NCBI GenBank assembly: GCA_015295945.1
Contig: DVED01000124.1
Span: 1 to 54,736 of the forward strand
Origin: Oscillatoriales cyanobacterium M59_W2019_021
GTDB lineage: Bacteria; Cyanobacteriota; Cyanobacteriia; Cyanobacteriales; Geitlerinemataceae
Direction of reading: 5' to 3'
Length of the DNA stretch: 54,736 nucleotides
Shown here piece by piece: positions 16,798 through 25,474 of this stretch. The position numbers and the translations under genes were made by a program. The notes beneath the pieces are model-generated. The model did not search any database and was not told the origin of the DNA. It saw nothing but the letters and a program-made list of their open reading frames with translations. Numbering within the stretch: the first letter of the stretch is position 1; every line of letters starts with the position of its first letter.

Positions 16798-16855
16798 GAA
16801 ATTCCTCGGGTTGAGAAGCGACTCGACTGCCGCTGACGATCACTACAGAAGGAAA

Positions 16856-16978
16856 ATGACCCAAAAAAATAGGAGCCAATCCTCACTTCAATCGTTTTTG
16901 CAGATGGAGGCGATCGATCGTCTCAGCAACGATCGGATGATGAATTTTAGCGAAAGAGGAGTCCGTCGGTCAACCTAA
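16856..16978 (+). CDS. Possible 40-residue protein
   Basis: ATG at 16856 behind an AAGGA ribosome-like site four bases away; the product is polar (MTQKNRSQSSLQSFLQ, ending GVRRST), with no recognised motif. The spacer it occupies lacks any other candidate gene. Evidence is weak and this could be a chance frame. Confidence 0.2.
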   Translation: MTQKNRSQSSLQSFLQMEAIDRLSNDRMMNFSERGVRRST

Positions 16979-17119
16979 ATAGGTAAGGACGTCTGATGTG
17001 AATTAAAAAGGTGGGGGGAGACAGGAGTTTCAGGAGTTCCAGAAGTTCCAGAACTTGAAGAGTGCAACCACAAGGCACGGGAGGCAAATGCGTGCGGTCT
17101 CGGGTGAAAAATGCGTTTG

Positions 17120-18472
17120 CTACTCCATCTTTGAATCCGACAACTCCAAACACGCCAACATCAACTCCTCTTCACCCGTCACTGGAATGACAGCAGTCTT
17201 TAACTTCTGTCCCAACTCCGCCACCGTTACGTTATCCAAAAATCGCGTCTCCCCGTGTTTCAGCATCACCGTCGGCAACAAAATCCCATCCCCCAAGTCT
17301 TTCCCCTGCAATCCTCGCAGCAAATCTTCCCCGGTTAGCACTCCCGTGACGCTGATGTCTTGTCCCCAAAAGTGACTGGACAGCGTTACCAATTGCACCT
17401 CTAATCCCGTAACTCGATTTAACCGCTCTACCAGGGGTTGAAAGGCTTTCCCCACTGCATTTCCCACCACCCACGTCAACCGTCTCGGCGGGGAAACTTC
17501 GGCGGGTAAGAGGCGATTTGCCGCTTCGGAAAAGCGATCGAGAAATAACCGAATCAAACCCACGCCGTTATCAATTTGCGGGTACTCTTCGTACTCCTTG
17601 GCGGTGGGTAATTCTTCCCCCGCCAGTAAGAACCATTCGTCCGCCAACCCGGCAAATGCAGACCCCAAACTCCGGCGAAATTCTGCTTGCAAACCCCGAA
17701 CTTGCGCCATCACTTCCCGTGCCTTTTCCGGCGAGACGGGAATCAGTTCGTCTTCGGGAGGACGAAACCGCGTCAAACCCACCGGAACCACCGCCACGGA
17801 AGCCACCGCCGGAATCTCCCCACCGCCAAATTCTGCCAAATCTCGCAGGGTTTTTTCTAGATGTTCGCCATCGTTAATTCCCGGACAAACTACCACTTGC
17901 GCGTGAATTTGCAGCCGTCGTTCTTGGAACCATTTTAATTGATTTAAGATTTGCGCTGCGCGATCGTTTTTCAGCAAGCGAATGCGAACGTCCGGTTCGG
18001 TGGCGTGAACGGAAACGTAGAGGGGAGACAGGCGCATTTGTTCGATGCGTTCCCACTCTTTTGGCGGAAGATTGGTTAGGGTTAAATACGACCCGTACAG
18101 AAAGCTGAGACGGTAATCGTCATCCTTCAAATACAGGGTATCCCGCATTCCCGGTGGTTTCTGGTCGATAAAGCAAAACGGACAGCGATTGTTACACTGA
18201 ATCAAACCGTCGAATAATGCCGTATCGAACTCCAACCCCAAATCTTCATCGTAGTCTTTTTCAATTTCGAGGCGATGGGTTTTTCCCTTGGCATCGAGAA
18301 CTTCCAACTCCAGAACTTCATCCGCACAAAGGAATTGATAATCGATCAAATCTCGCGGACGAACATTATTAATCGACACCAATTGATCGCCCGGTTCAAA
18401 GCCAATTTCAGCGGCGATCGAATCGGGCAAAACTCGCGTCACTAAAGCCGGACGAATTGAAGATTTGGTCAT
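17120..18472 (-). CDS. PDZ/radical SAM protein of the cyanobacterial TIGR03279 type (DUF512)
   Basis: 450 residues. An N-terminal PDZ-like segment (LPDSIAAEIGFEPGDQLVSI) is followed by CNNRCPFCFIDQ, a radical SAM-like cysteine cluster, then the long DDDYRLSFLYGSYLTLTNL block and the DUF512 C-terminal region. Members are almost confined to cyanobacteria and plastid lineages, and their reaction is unknown. The start codon ATG at 18472 abuts a TCATTTG heptamer array. It lies 130 bases downstream of pmbA on the same strand; the spacer consists mostly of heptamer arrays. Confidence 0.88.
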   Translation of the reverse strand: MTKSSIRPALVTRVLPDSIAAEIGFEPGDQLVSINNVRPRDLIDYQFLCADEVLELEVLDAKGKTHRLEIEKDYDEDLGLEFDTALFDGLIQCNNRCPFCFIDQKPPGMRDTLYLKDDDYRLSFLYGSYLTLTNLPPKEWERIEQMRLSPLYVSVHATEPDVRIRLLKNDRAAQILNQLKWFQERRLQIHAQVVVCPGINDGEHLEKTLRDLAEFGGGEIPAVASVAVVPVGLTRFRPPEDELIPVSPEKAREVMAQVRGLQAEFRRSLGSAFAGLADEWFLLAGEELPTAKEYEEYPQIDNGVGLIRLFLDRFSEAANRLLPAEVSPPRRLTWVVGNAVGKAFQPLVERLNRVTGLEVQLVTLSSHFWGQDISVTGVLTGEDLLRGLQGKDLGDGILLPTVMLKHGETRFLDNVTVAELGQKLKTAVIPVTGEEELMLACLELSDSKME

Positions 18473-18530
18473 TTGTCATTCGTCATTTGTCATTTGGGGT
18501 TGGTTATTGGTGCTTTGTCATTGGTCATTA
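18470..18530. repeat. Degenerate heptamer array (TCATTTG)n at a start codon
   Basis: CATTTGTCATTCGTCATTTG and following units; the CAT of the first unit is the start codon of the radical SAM gene read on the minus strand. Confidence 0.75.
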
Positions 18531-18564
18531 CTCCTAATAACCGACTCCCCACTCTAAACCCCAA

Positions 18565-18598
18565 TACTTATTACTTATTACTTATTACTTATTACTTA
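18565..18598. repeat. Heptamer array (TACTTAT)n
   Basis: Nearly five units of the same heptamer family as at 9515 and 54563, ending 5 bases before the pmbA stop codon. Confidence 0.85.
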
Positions 18599-18602
18599 AT
18601 TC

Positions 18603-19943
18603 CTACTCTCCAGTAATCGACAATCCTTCCACCCAAACGCGAGGACAAACGCCACTGGGGGTCACTTCTGCTTCTTTCTCCACGTAAATAATCGACTTCA
18701 AAACTTCGCGAATATCTCCGGCAACGGTTGCAGAATCGATGCTGACTTTTTCCCCTTGATTGACAATCCAACCATCGAAGGGAAGGGAGAACGAACCTTG
18801 TAGGGAATTAACTCCAGCGTGAAGGGCGCTTAAATCGTCGATAAATACTACATTTTCCGCCGTTTCTAGGCTGTATTCTTCTTCGGGAAACGATCCAGCA
18901 AAGATGTGATAAAAGTTGGGACTGACCGATACTTTCGCGCCGATATCTGCATGACCCGTCGGTTGTGCGTTCATCCGTTTTGCCGTTCCCGCACTGTGTA
19001 GAAACCCAGTTAAAACGCCGTTTTCAATAATGGGAACGCGGCGGGTGGGAGTTCCTTCGCCATCGAAAGTGATACTGCCCAGATTATCGGCATGCAAGGC
19101 ATCGTCGAAAACGGACAGGAATGGCGAGGCAATTTGCACGCCTAACGAGTCGGCGGTGGAAAGGCTGCGATTGTCGAGAATGCTTTGGGCATTGTACAGA
19201 TTAGAAAAGGCATCCAACAGGCTGATAAAGGCTTCTGGAGAAAAGACAATGCGATATTTTCCAGTGGGAATTTTTTTGTAGTTCAGGTGAGAAATCGTCT
19301 TCTCTTCGGCTTCTTTCACACAACCCCGAACGTCTAGATTTGCCACGCTGCGGCTCATTTTAAATGCTCCGGCACTGCGCGGCTTTTTCCCTTCCTGTTC
19401 CGTTTTGCTGTAGAGATAAATGGAAGCGTAGGATTTGGCTTCGTGGCGCTCTGAACCGTCGCTATTGATGTAAAATCGTTCGATATCGCGTTGGGACAAT
19501 CCGTTGTAGGGAACGCTAACGATCGCCGGATGAGAATCTAATAGTTCTTTCTCCGCAGAAATCAAGGTTTCGATCAGTTGAGAAACGGGAGATGGGTCGG
19601 CGGTTGCGTTTTCGGTTGCTGCAAGGGGCGCGGTGGCTTCGGGACTGAAATCGGGGATGTTTTCAGTAACGCCGAATTCGCTGGCTTCAAAGGCCGTTTT
19701 TAGGGCGAGTTCCAATCCTTTCGGGTCGGTATCGGTGGTGGAAGTGACGCCGATCGTATTGTGAGAATTCCATACCCGCACGGTAACGGACGATCGATTG
19801 GAAGCTTTAACTTGTTTCGGTTCTCCGCGATCGACTTGAACGCTGGTTTCATCCACCGACGATCCGTAAATATCGTATTTTTGAATCCCCAATTTTTGGG
19901 CGATTTCTCGAGTTTGACTGGCTAAATCGGCAACGGAAGGCAT
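18603..19943 (-). CDS. pmbA: TldD/PmbA family protein (PmbA type)
   Basis: 446 residues. PmbA pairs with the metalloprotease TldD to degrade or trim peptides, as in microcin maturation and CcdA turnover. The sequence lacks the HExxxH zinc motif of TldD, as expected for the PmbA partner. Family marks are VRVWNSHNTIGVTSTTDTD, the mid-region SDGSERHEAKSYASIYLYSK, FDGEGTPTRRVPIIENGVL and FSLPFDGWIVNQGEKVSI. No tldD is adjacent. The upstream spacer holds a 15-base inverted repeat. Confidence 0.88.
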   Translation of the reverse strand: MPSVADLASQTREIAQKLGIQKYDIYGSSVDETSVQVDRGEPKQVKASNRSSVTVRVWNSHNTIGVTSTTDTDPKGLELALKTAFEASEFGVTENIPDFSPEATAPLAATENATADPSPVSQLIETLISAEKELLDSHPAIVSVPYNGLSQRDIERFYINSDGSERHEAKSYASIYLYSKTEQEGKKPRSAGAFKMSRSVANLDVRGCVKEAEEKTISHLNYKKIPTGKYRIVFSPEAFISLLDAFSNLYNAQSILDNRSLSTADSLGVQIASPFLSVFDDALHADNLGSITFDGEGTPTRRVPIIENGVLTGFLHSAGTAKRMNAQPTGHADIGAKVSVSPNFYHIFAGSFPEEEYSLETAENVVFIDDLSALHAGVNSLQGSFSLPFDGWIVNQGEKVSIDSATVAGDIREVLKSIIYVEKEAEVTPSGVCPRVWVEGLSITGE

Positions 19944-19981
19944 AGTTTTTTAAGAAGTTCAGGAGTTTTTTAAAGTTGTAG

Positions 19982-20046
19982 GGGCGAAGCCTTTGGGCAA
20001 CAATTTATAGGTTAAAACGTAAAATCTCGTACCAAAGGCTTCGCCC
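19982..20046. repeat. Inverted repeat with 15-bp perfect arms
   Basis: GGGCGAAGCCTTTGG (19982-19996) and CCAAAGGCTTCGCCC (20032-20046) flank a 35-base AT-rich loop. It is shaped like a very small MITE or REP element and lies between rlmD and pmbA. Confidence 0.8.
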
Positions 20047-20154
20047 TTCTTCTTCGCCCGTTTGGAAGTTTAGGAAATTAGAAAGTTCGGCGATCGCAAT
20101 TTTCCTTAAAAATTATAGCGCTTCGGAAAGGGCGATCGCCACAACCCCAAACCC

Positions 20155-21525
20155 CTAACCCCGGTTCAAAAATGCCACGCATTCCACGTGAGCCGTTTGA
20201 GGAAAGAAATCGGCAGGTTGCACGAATTGGAGTTGATAGACGCCATCTTCGCAGAGAATTTTCAGATCTCGCGCCAGGGTGGCAGGTTTGCAACTGATGT
20301 AGGCGATGCGTTTCGGTTGTCGCTGGCGCAAGGCTTCGAGTACCGCGCGATCGCACCCACTTCTGGGCGGATCGAGCAGAACTAAATCCAATTTTTTGGG
20401 AATATCCGGCGCATCTCCCGTTAAAATTTCCTCCACTTTCGCTTCGTAAAATGTCGTATTTGTCAAGTGGTTTAACTTAGAATTTTCCCAAGCCTGCTCC
20501 ACGGCAGCAAGCTGCACTTCCAGACCGATCGCCCGTTTCACCCGTTGTGCCAAAGGTAGCGTAAATGTCCCCACACCGCAATAGGCATCGAGAACCACCT
20601 CATCGCCGGATAAGTTCAACTCAGCAACGATCGCCTCCCACAGCGCCTCTGCCGCCTCCGTATTCACTTGAAAGAAGGTATTCGATCGCAACTGGAACTG
20701 CAACCCGGCAAACTCCTCCACCAAATAATCTCGTCCGGCGATGCAGCGCGTTTGCGCCCCAAAAATCCGATTAGTTTGCTCCCCATTCAGGTTCAAACAT
20801 ACCCCTACCAACCCCGGATAGCGCTCCAACCACGCCTCTGCCTGCTCCTCCAATCCCGCCAGTTTCTTCCCCCGACGCGCCACCAGAGTCAGCAACATTT
20901 CTCCCGTTCGCCGCCCGATTTGCAGCCCCAAATGCCGCAACTCTCCGTGGTGGCGTTCCTCCTCGTAAATCGCCCAACCCCGTTCCTGGATATCCTGTTT
21001 CACCTCCGCCAGCAAGGGATTGAGGCGATCGTCCTGTACCGGGCATTGGTTCAAATTTACCAACTTGTGCGACCCTTTTTGGTAATACCCTGCCTGCACC
21101 TGACCCGTTGCCGAAATGCCGAGGGGATAGGTTGCCTTGTTGCGATACCCCAGAGGGTTGTTCGCCGTCAGCACCGGACGCACGTCGGGGTCGGCAAATC
21201 CCCCGATGCGGGTCAGTGCTTGCACCACCGAATTCCGCTTCGTCTCCAGTTGGTACGGATACTCGATATGCTGCCACTGACAGCCCCCACACTTGTCTGC
21301 CACGATACAACCAGGGCGCTGTCGGTGGGGAGATGGTTCTAAGATTTGTAACAATTTGCCGTTGGCATATTGGCGTTTGACCCGCACCAGCCGCACCGAA
21401 GCGCGATCGCCCACCACCGTATCCGGCACGAATACCACGCCGCCATCCGTTCGCGCCACCCCGTCCCCCGTATCCGTCAAATCGGCGATCTCAACTTCCA
21501 CCATTTGACCTTGGGCGATCGTCAT
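20155..21525 (-). CDS. rlmD: 23S rRNA (uracil-5-)-methyltransferase RumA/RlmD family
   Basis: 456 residues from the ATG at 21525 (MTIAQGQMVEVEIADL); the frame open to 21750 continues through heptamer arrays and a dispersed repeat and is rejected. An N-terminal TRAM domain is followed by the iron-sulfur cysteines in CIVADKCGGCQWQH. The SAM-binding YCGVGTFTLPLA motif lies in the C-terminal half and the nucleophile in ISCKPATLARD. It methylates C5 of a uracil, most likely U1939 in 23S rRNA; RlmCD-like dual specificity is possible in this phylum. Confidence 0.9.
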   Translation of the reverse strand: MTIAQGQMVEVEIADLTDTGDGVARTDGGVVFVPDTVVGDRASVRLVRVKRQYANGKLLQILEPSPHRQRPGCIVADKCGGCQWQHIEYPYQLETKRNSVVQALTRIGGFADPDVRPVLTANNPLGYRNKATYPLGISATGQVQAGYYQKGSHKLVNLNQCPVQDDRLNPLLAEVKQDIQERGWAIYEEERHHGELRHLGLQIGRRTGEMLLTLVARRGKKLAGLEEQAEAWLERYPGLVGVCLNLNGEQTNRIFGAQTRCIAGRDYLVEEFAGLQFQLRSNTFFQVNTEAAEALWEAIVAELNLSGDEVVLDAYCGVGTFTLPLAQRVKRAIGLEVQLAAVEQAWENSKLNHLTNTTFYEAKVEEILTGDAPDIPKKLDLVLLDPPRSGCDRAVLEALRQRQPKRIAYISCKPATLARDLKILCEDGVYQLQFVQPADFFPQTAHVECVAFLNRG

Positions 21526-21530
21526 CGTTT

Positions 21531-21590
21531 TATCATTTGTCATTTGTCCTTTGTCCTTTGGGGTTCGGGGTTCGGGGTTTGGGGTTTGTG
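21531..21590. repeat. Mixed heptamer array upstream of rlmD
   Basis: TCATTTG/TCCTTTG units pass into GGGTTCG and GGGTTTG units, all 7 bases long, beginning 5 bases from the rlmD start codon. Confidence 0.8.
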
Positions 21591-21595
21591 AGTAG

Positions 21596-21625
21596 GTAGG
21601 GTGTGTTGAGGGACGAAACGCACCA
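21596..21625. repeat. Dispersed repeat, copy 2 (GTAGGGTGTGTTG family)
   Basis: Reverse complement of 12294-12323 with a single mismatch, placed directly after a heptamer array. Confidence 0.8.
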
Positions 21626-21805
21626 TGATGGTTAGTTGTTTCTCTCCTCCGGCTTCCCCGGCTTCCCCGGCCTCCCCGGCTCAAGAAAGCTGCCCCTTCT
21701 GCCCTCTGCCTTAAAATCCCGTTCCGCATTACCGATTCCCCATTACCCATGTGTCCTTAAATCGGTAAACTACATTAATAGTATCTTCAAACACCTCTAA
21801 TAATC

Positions 21806-22291
21806 ATGAGTGTAGTTAGTAAACTGATCCTTCAAGCCGACGACGAACTGCGGTATCCCAGTAGCGGAGAACTTCGGAGTATCGAATCCTTCCTGAAAAC
21901 GGGAGAACAGCGGATTCGCATCGCGGAAACCCTCGCCGAAAATGAGAAAAAGATCGTAGACAAAGCCAGTCGGGAACTGTGGAAGAAACGCCCTGACTTT
22001 ATTGCCCCTGGCGGTAATGCCTTCGGTCAGAAGCAAAGGGCGCAATGTCTGCGGGACTATGGCTGGTATCTCCGCCTGGTCACTTACGGCGTTCTGGCTG
22101 GGGATAAAGAACCCATTGAGACGATCGGTTTGATCGGCGCGCGCGAAATGTACAACGCCCTCGAGGTTCCCGTTCCCGGCATGGTCGAAGCCATTCGCTG
22201 CCTCAAAGATGCGTCTCTGGGGTTGTTGGATGACGACGACGCCACTGCCGCCGCTCCCTACTTCGATTACATCATCCAAGGGATGTCTTAA
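21806..22291 (+). CDS. apcD: Allophycocyanin alpha-B subunit ApcD
   Basis: Phycobilisome core subunit that acts as a terminal, red-shifted emitter and directs energy mainly to photosystem I. 161 residues, as for ApcD. The start [18 protein letters not shown] and the body [20 protein letters not shown] separate it from ApcA. The bilin-attachment Cys is in [14 protein letters not shown], and [16 protein letters not shown] is also typical. It is monocistronic, as usual for apcD, with an AT-rich promoter region in the 80 bases upstream. Confidence 0.95.
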   Translation: MSVVSKLILQADDELRYPSSGELRSIESFLKTGEQRIRIAETLAENEKKIVDKASRELWKKRPDFIAPGGNAFGQKQRAQCLRDYGWYLRLVTYGVLAGDKEPIETIGLIGAREMYNALEVPVPGMVEAIRCLKDASLGLLDDDDATAAAPYFDYIIQGMS

Positions 22292-22424
22292 TGCCCGAAC
22301 CCCGAGCATTTCGCTGTGGTGTGGAAAACATCGAAATGGTAGGGGCGATCGCCAATCGCCCTTCAAGATGTACCGCCTTTCCGCGAGAATTGCCTGAAGT
22401 GGGGAACGACGGGTTACAGCCCGC

Positions 22425-22487
22425 AACTGGGACGAGAGGTAGAGGAAGTCGCAAGCGCGTGCCTCTCTTTTACCGCTCGTCCCAGTT
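22425..22487. terminator. Large hairpin between convergent apcD and ABC gene
   Basis: Perfect 12-base arms AACTGGGACGAG and CTCGTCCCAGTT, with further partial pairing inside (AGAGG with CCTCT). Its position between convergent genes fits a bidirectional terminator. Confidence 0.55.
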
Positions 22488-22501
22488 TGTTCTTGCCCAA
22501 C

Positions 22502-23266
22502 TCATCCCATCGCAAACGAGTGGAGATCTTTGGGAGAGACGCGATCGTTCACGACCGCGCCATCTCGGAACATCACCACCCGTTGGGTGCGACACGCCAC
22601 TTCCGGTTCGTGGGTCACCATCACGATCGTGATTCCCCCCGCATTCAACTCCTGGAAAATATCCATCACTTCCTGGGTTGTATGGGTATCCAGCGCCCCC
22701 GTCGGTTCGTCCGCCAGCAACAACACCGGACGATTGACGATCGCCCGCGCAATGGCGACGCGCTGCTGCTGCCCCCCAGAAAGTTGCGTGGGTTTGTTAT
22801 TCATCCGATTCTCCAAACCCACCCGAATTAGGGCTTCTCGAGCGCGTTCTTGGCGTTCTGCCAGGGGAATTCCGGCATAGACCATCGGCAGCATCACGTT
22901 TTCCAGCGCGGTTTGTTGCGCTAACAAGTGGAATTGCTGAAACACGAACCCCAATTTTTGGTTGCGGATGTGTGCCAAATCGCTTTCGGAAACGCTCGCC
23001 ACTTCTACCCCATCTAAGTAGTAGCGACCGGAAGTCGGGCGATCTAAGCAACCGATGACATTCATCGCCGTGGATTTCCCCGAACCCGACGGGCCCATAA
23101 TCGCGCAGTATTCGCCAGCGTAGACCTTCAAATTCACCCGATCGAGCGCTCGCACTTCAATATCGCCCATCCCGTACACTTTGGAAATATTTTCTAATTG
23201 AACGATCGCCCGATTCTCTTCAGGTGCGATATCGTTTGGGATTTCAATATCGATCGGTTTGACCAT
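22502..23266 (-). CDS. ABC transporter ATPase, MacB/LolD/DevA type
   Basis: 254 residues. Walker A GPSGSGKST, Q-loop FVFQQFHLL, signature LSGGQQQRVAIARAI, Walker B LLLADEPTGALD and switch-His VMVTHEPEVA are all intact. The sequence class (GMGDIEVRALDRVNLKVY...) belongs to the MacB/LolD family, which powers lipoprotein or glycolipid export by mechanotransmission; the cyanobacterial DevA exporter belongs here too. No permease or membrane-fusion gene is adjacent, so its partner must be elsewhere. The gene is convergent with apcD. Confidence 0.9.
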   Translation of the reverse strand: MVKPIDIEIPNDIAPEENRAIVQLENISKVYGMGDIEVRALDRVNLKVYAGEYCAIMGPSGSGKSTAMNVIGCLDRPTSGRYYLDGVEVASVSESDLAHIRNQKLGFVFQQFHLLAQQTALENVMLPMVYAGIPLAERQERAREALIRVGLENRMNNKPTQLSGGQQQRVAIARAIVNRPVLLLADEPTGALDTHTTQEVMDIFQELNAGGITIVMVTHEPEVACRTQRVVMFRDGAVVNDRVSPKDLHSFAMG

Positions 23267-23404
23267 AGCGGTTTCTATCTGTTCTATCTGGCGCAGGCGT
23301 TGGGCTAACTCTATTCTAATCGTGTTATCAAGGAGGAAAGACCCGTTTCCGGTGAAGGCAAGGGAAGCAGGGGGGACAGTGGGAGAGAAACCACTATATA
23401 CAAT

Positions 23405-23447
23405 GATGCGTTGCTACGCTTTTCATGTCGCGAACGCGAAACGCATC
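23405..23447. repeat. Inverted dispersed repeat (GATGCGTT...AACGCATC)
   Basis: 8-base perfect outer arms plus partial inner pairing. It resembles the GATGCGTTTCG/CATCCTAC repeats seen elsewhere in cyanobacterial spacers and lies 37 bases before the glycosyltransferase start. Confidence 0.5.
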
Positions 23448-23483
23448 CTACTGGACTGACAAACACCCAACCCCAAATAACCA

Positions 23484-24467
23484 ATGACCCAAATATCCGC
23501 CATTATTTGCACGCACAATCGATCGCAGTATCTGGGAGCGGCGATCGATAGTTTACTCGACCAGGATTTCGAGGCGGACTCGTTTGAGGTCGTGGTGGTG
23601 GACAACGGGTCGATCGATCGCACCCGCGACGTGGTGACAGAACGCCTTCCCGATCCACGCTTGCGCTACATCTGGGAACCCACCCTCGGCTTATCCGTCG
23701 CCCGCAATCGCGGCGCCACCGAAACCCGATCCCCCATTCTCGCCTATCTCGACGACGACGCCGTTGCCAGTCCCCACTGGCTGCGAACCCTCTGGGTCGC
23801 CTACCAAACCAACGATAAGCTCGCCGTGGCGGGGGGAAAAGTGGCCTTGCTTTGGCCCGAAGGCGTGCAGCCTCCCGCTTGGCTGTCGCCGGGACTGGCG
23901 GCGAATTTGGGTGCGTACGACTTAGGAGAAGAGATTGCCTACATCGACAATCCCGGTTTGACTCCCCGAGGTTTGAACTACTCCATCCGCCGGACTTTCC
24001 TAGAATCTGTCGGTGGTTTCGACCCAAATTTGGGTCGCGTCGGTAAAATTCTCCTGTCTAACGAAGAACTGATGATGACCGAACTGGCACTGAAGAAAGG
24101 TTGGCAGGTGGCATACCTTCCCGAGGCGCTGGTGGCGCACAACGTGGCGATCGAGCGGTTGGCGCGATCGTGGTTTTTGCAGCGCGGTTGGTGGCAAGGC
24201 ATCAGCGAGTGCTATCGAGAACGATTGAGCGATCGATCAGGTTGGCAACAATTCCCGCGCGCATTGGAGCGAATCCTGCGCGGACTCTACAATGCGGTAA
24301 AATACCGAACCGATCCGGCGCGGCGATTTGATAACCTCGTCTACGCCTACAGTCAAATTGGCTATCTGGGCGCCGCCATTCGGGGCAGATTCGACGCGGA
24401 CTCGACAACATCAGATCGATCGAGAAGGGAGAAAGTTAAGATTGAAGAGTTGGGCGTCGATCGTTAA
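23484..24467 (+). CDS. GT2 glycosyltransferase, hps-like cluster
   Basis: 327 residues, GT-A fold. The N-terminus ISAIICTHNRSQYL is typical of GT2. The donor-site acids are in VVVVDNGSIDRT and LAYLDDDAVA (DDD of the DxD motif). The stretch from PPAWLSPGLAANLG through GGFDPNLGR and NEELMMTELALKKG continues the catalytic domain. No membrane helices, so it is probably a cytoplasmic or peripheral enzyme adding one sugar to a lipid-linked polysaccharide. It is the first gene of a three-gene cluster with a 20-base gap to the next. It resembles HpsN/HpsO-type enzymes as I recall them; the exact orthologue is not certain. Confidence 0.85.
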   Translation: MTQISAIICTHNRSQYLGAAIDSLLDQDFEADSFEVVVVDNGSIDRTRDVVTERLPDPRLRYIWEPTLGLSVARNRGATETRSPILAYLDDDAVASPHWLRTLWVAYQTNDKLAVAGGKVALLWPEGVQPPAWLSPGLAANLGAYDLGEEIAYIDNPGLTPRGLNYSIRRTFLESVGGFDPNLGRVGKILLSNEELMMTELALKKGWQVAYLPEALVAHNVAIERLARSWFLQRGWWQGISECYRERLSDRSGWQQFPRALERILRGLYNAVKYRTDPARRFDNLVYAYSQIGYLGAAIRGRFDADSTTSDRSRREKVKIEELGVDR

Positions 24468-24487
24468 GTGTTAATTATTAATCTTTT

Positions 24488-25426
24488 ATGACTTCTACTT
24501 CTGCCAAGGTTCCCATTTCCGTTCTCATTCCCGCGAAAAATGAGGAAGCCAATCTTCCCGCTTGCTTAGAAAGTGTTGCCCGTGCCGATGAAATTTTCGT
24601 CGTCGATTCCCAAAGCGACGATCGCACCTGCGAAATTGCTGAAAGCTACGGGGCAAAAGTCGTACAATTTCACTTTAAAGGCGGTTGGCCGAAAAAGAAA
24701 AACTGGTCTCTGGATCGCCTTCCCTTTCGCAACGAATGGGTGTTAATTGTCGATTGCGACGAACGGATTACCCCCGAACTGTGGGACGAAATGGCAGCCG
24801 CCATTCAATCTGGCGATCGCGACGGTTACTATCTCAATCGTCGGGTCTTTTTCCTGGGAACTTGGATTCGTCACGGCGGTAAATATCCCGATTGGAACCT
24901 GCGCTTATTCAAACATGCGAAAGGTCGTTACGAAAACTTACACACCGAAGACGTTCCCAATACGGGCGACAACGAAGTTCACGAACACGTCGTTCTAGAA
25001 ACCCCTGCCGGATACCTGCAACACGATATGATTCACGAAGATTTTCGAGATATCTATCATTGGCTAGAACGACACAATCGCTACTCCAATTGGGAAGCGC
25101 GAGTCTATTACAATATCCTAACCAGCAATGACGATCGCGGCACGATCGGCGCCAATCTCTTCGGCGATGCCGTCCAACGCAAGCGGTTTCTCAAGAAGAT
25201 TTGGGTACAACTCCCCTTTCGTCCCACCCTCCGTTTTATCCTGTTTTACTTTATCCGCTTGGGCTTTTTAGATGGAAAAGCCGGCTATGTATACGGACGA
25301 TTGCTCGGTCAATACGAGTTTCAAATTAGCGCGAAACTATACGAACTCATGAACTACGGCGGACAGTTGAATGTTGTCAAAGAATCACCCAAAGTTACAA
25401 AATCTGTCGCTCAACTAAATTCGTAA
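24488..25426 (+). CDS. GT2 glycosyltransferase, WaaE-like, hps-like cluster
   Basis: 312 residues. ISVLIPAKNEEANLPACLES, then EIFVVDSQSDDRTCEIAESYGA and GWPKKKNWSLDRLP are characteristic of the WaaE/KdtX-like branch of GT2. The catalytic acids are in LIVDCDERITPEL. The region from TWIRHGGKYPDWNLRLF onward, and a likely amphipathic C-terminal membrane-binding region (FRPTLRFILFYFIRLGFLDG), complete the family. It adds a sugar during assembly of an extracellular or envelope glycan. The second gene of the cluster, closely spaced on both sides. Confidence 0.87.
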   Translation: MTSTSAKVPISVLIPAKNEEANLPACLESVARADEIFVVDSQSDDRTCEIAESYGAKVVQFHFKGGWPKKKNWSLDRLPFRNEWVLIVDCDERITPELWDEMAAAIQSGDRDGYYLNRRVFFLGTWIRHGGKYPDWNLRLFKHAKGRYENLHTEDVPNTGDNEVHEHVVLETPAGYLQHDMIHEDFRDIYHWLERHNRYSNWEARVYYNILTSNDDRGTIGANLFGDAVQRKRFLKKIWVQLPFRPTLRFILFYFIRLGFLDGKAGYVYGRLLGQYEFQISAKLYELMNYGGQLNVVKESPKVTKSVAQLNS

Positions 25427-25474
25427 TTCATCTTCGATTGTTTGTCCTTCATCATAGGCAACTAGCTACTAGCT

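Noticed and set aside
20565-21342. Plus-strand frames across rlmD
   Set aside because: Low-complexity shadows of the RlmD gene on the opposite strand without motifs.
22291-22632. Plus-strand frame after apcD (113 residues)
   Set aside because: Overlaps a terminator-like hairpin and the 3' end of the ABC gene; no coding features.
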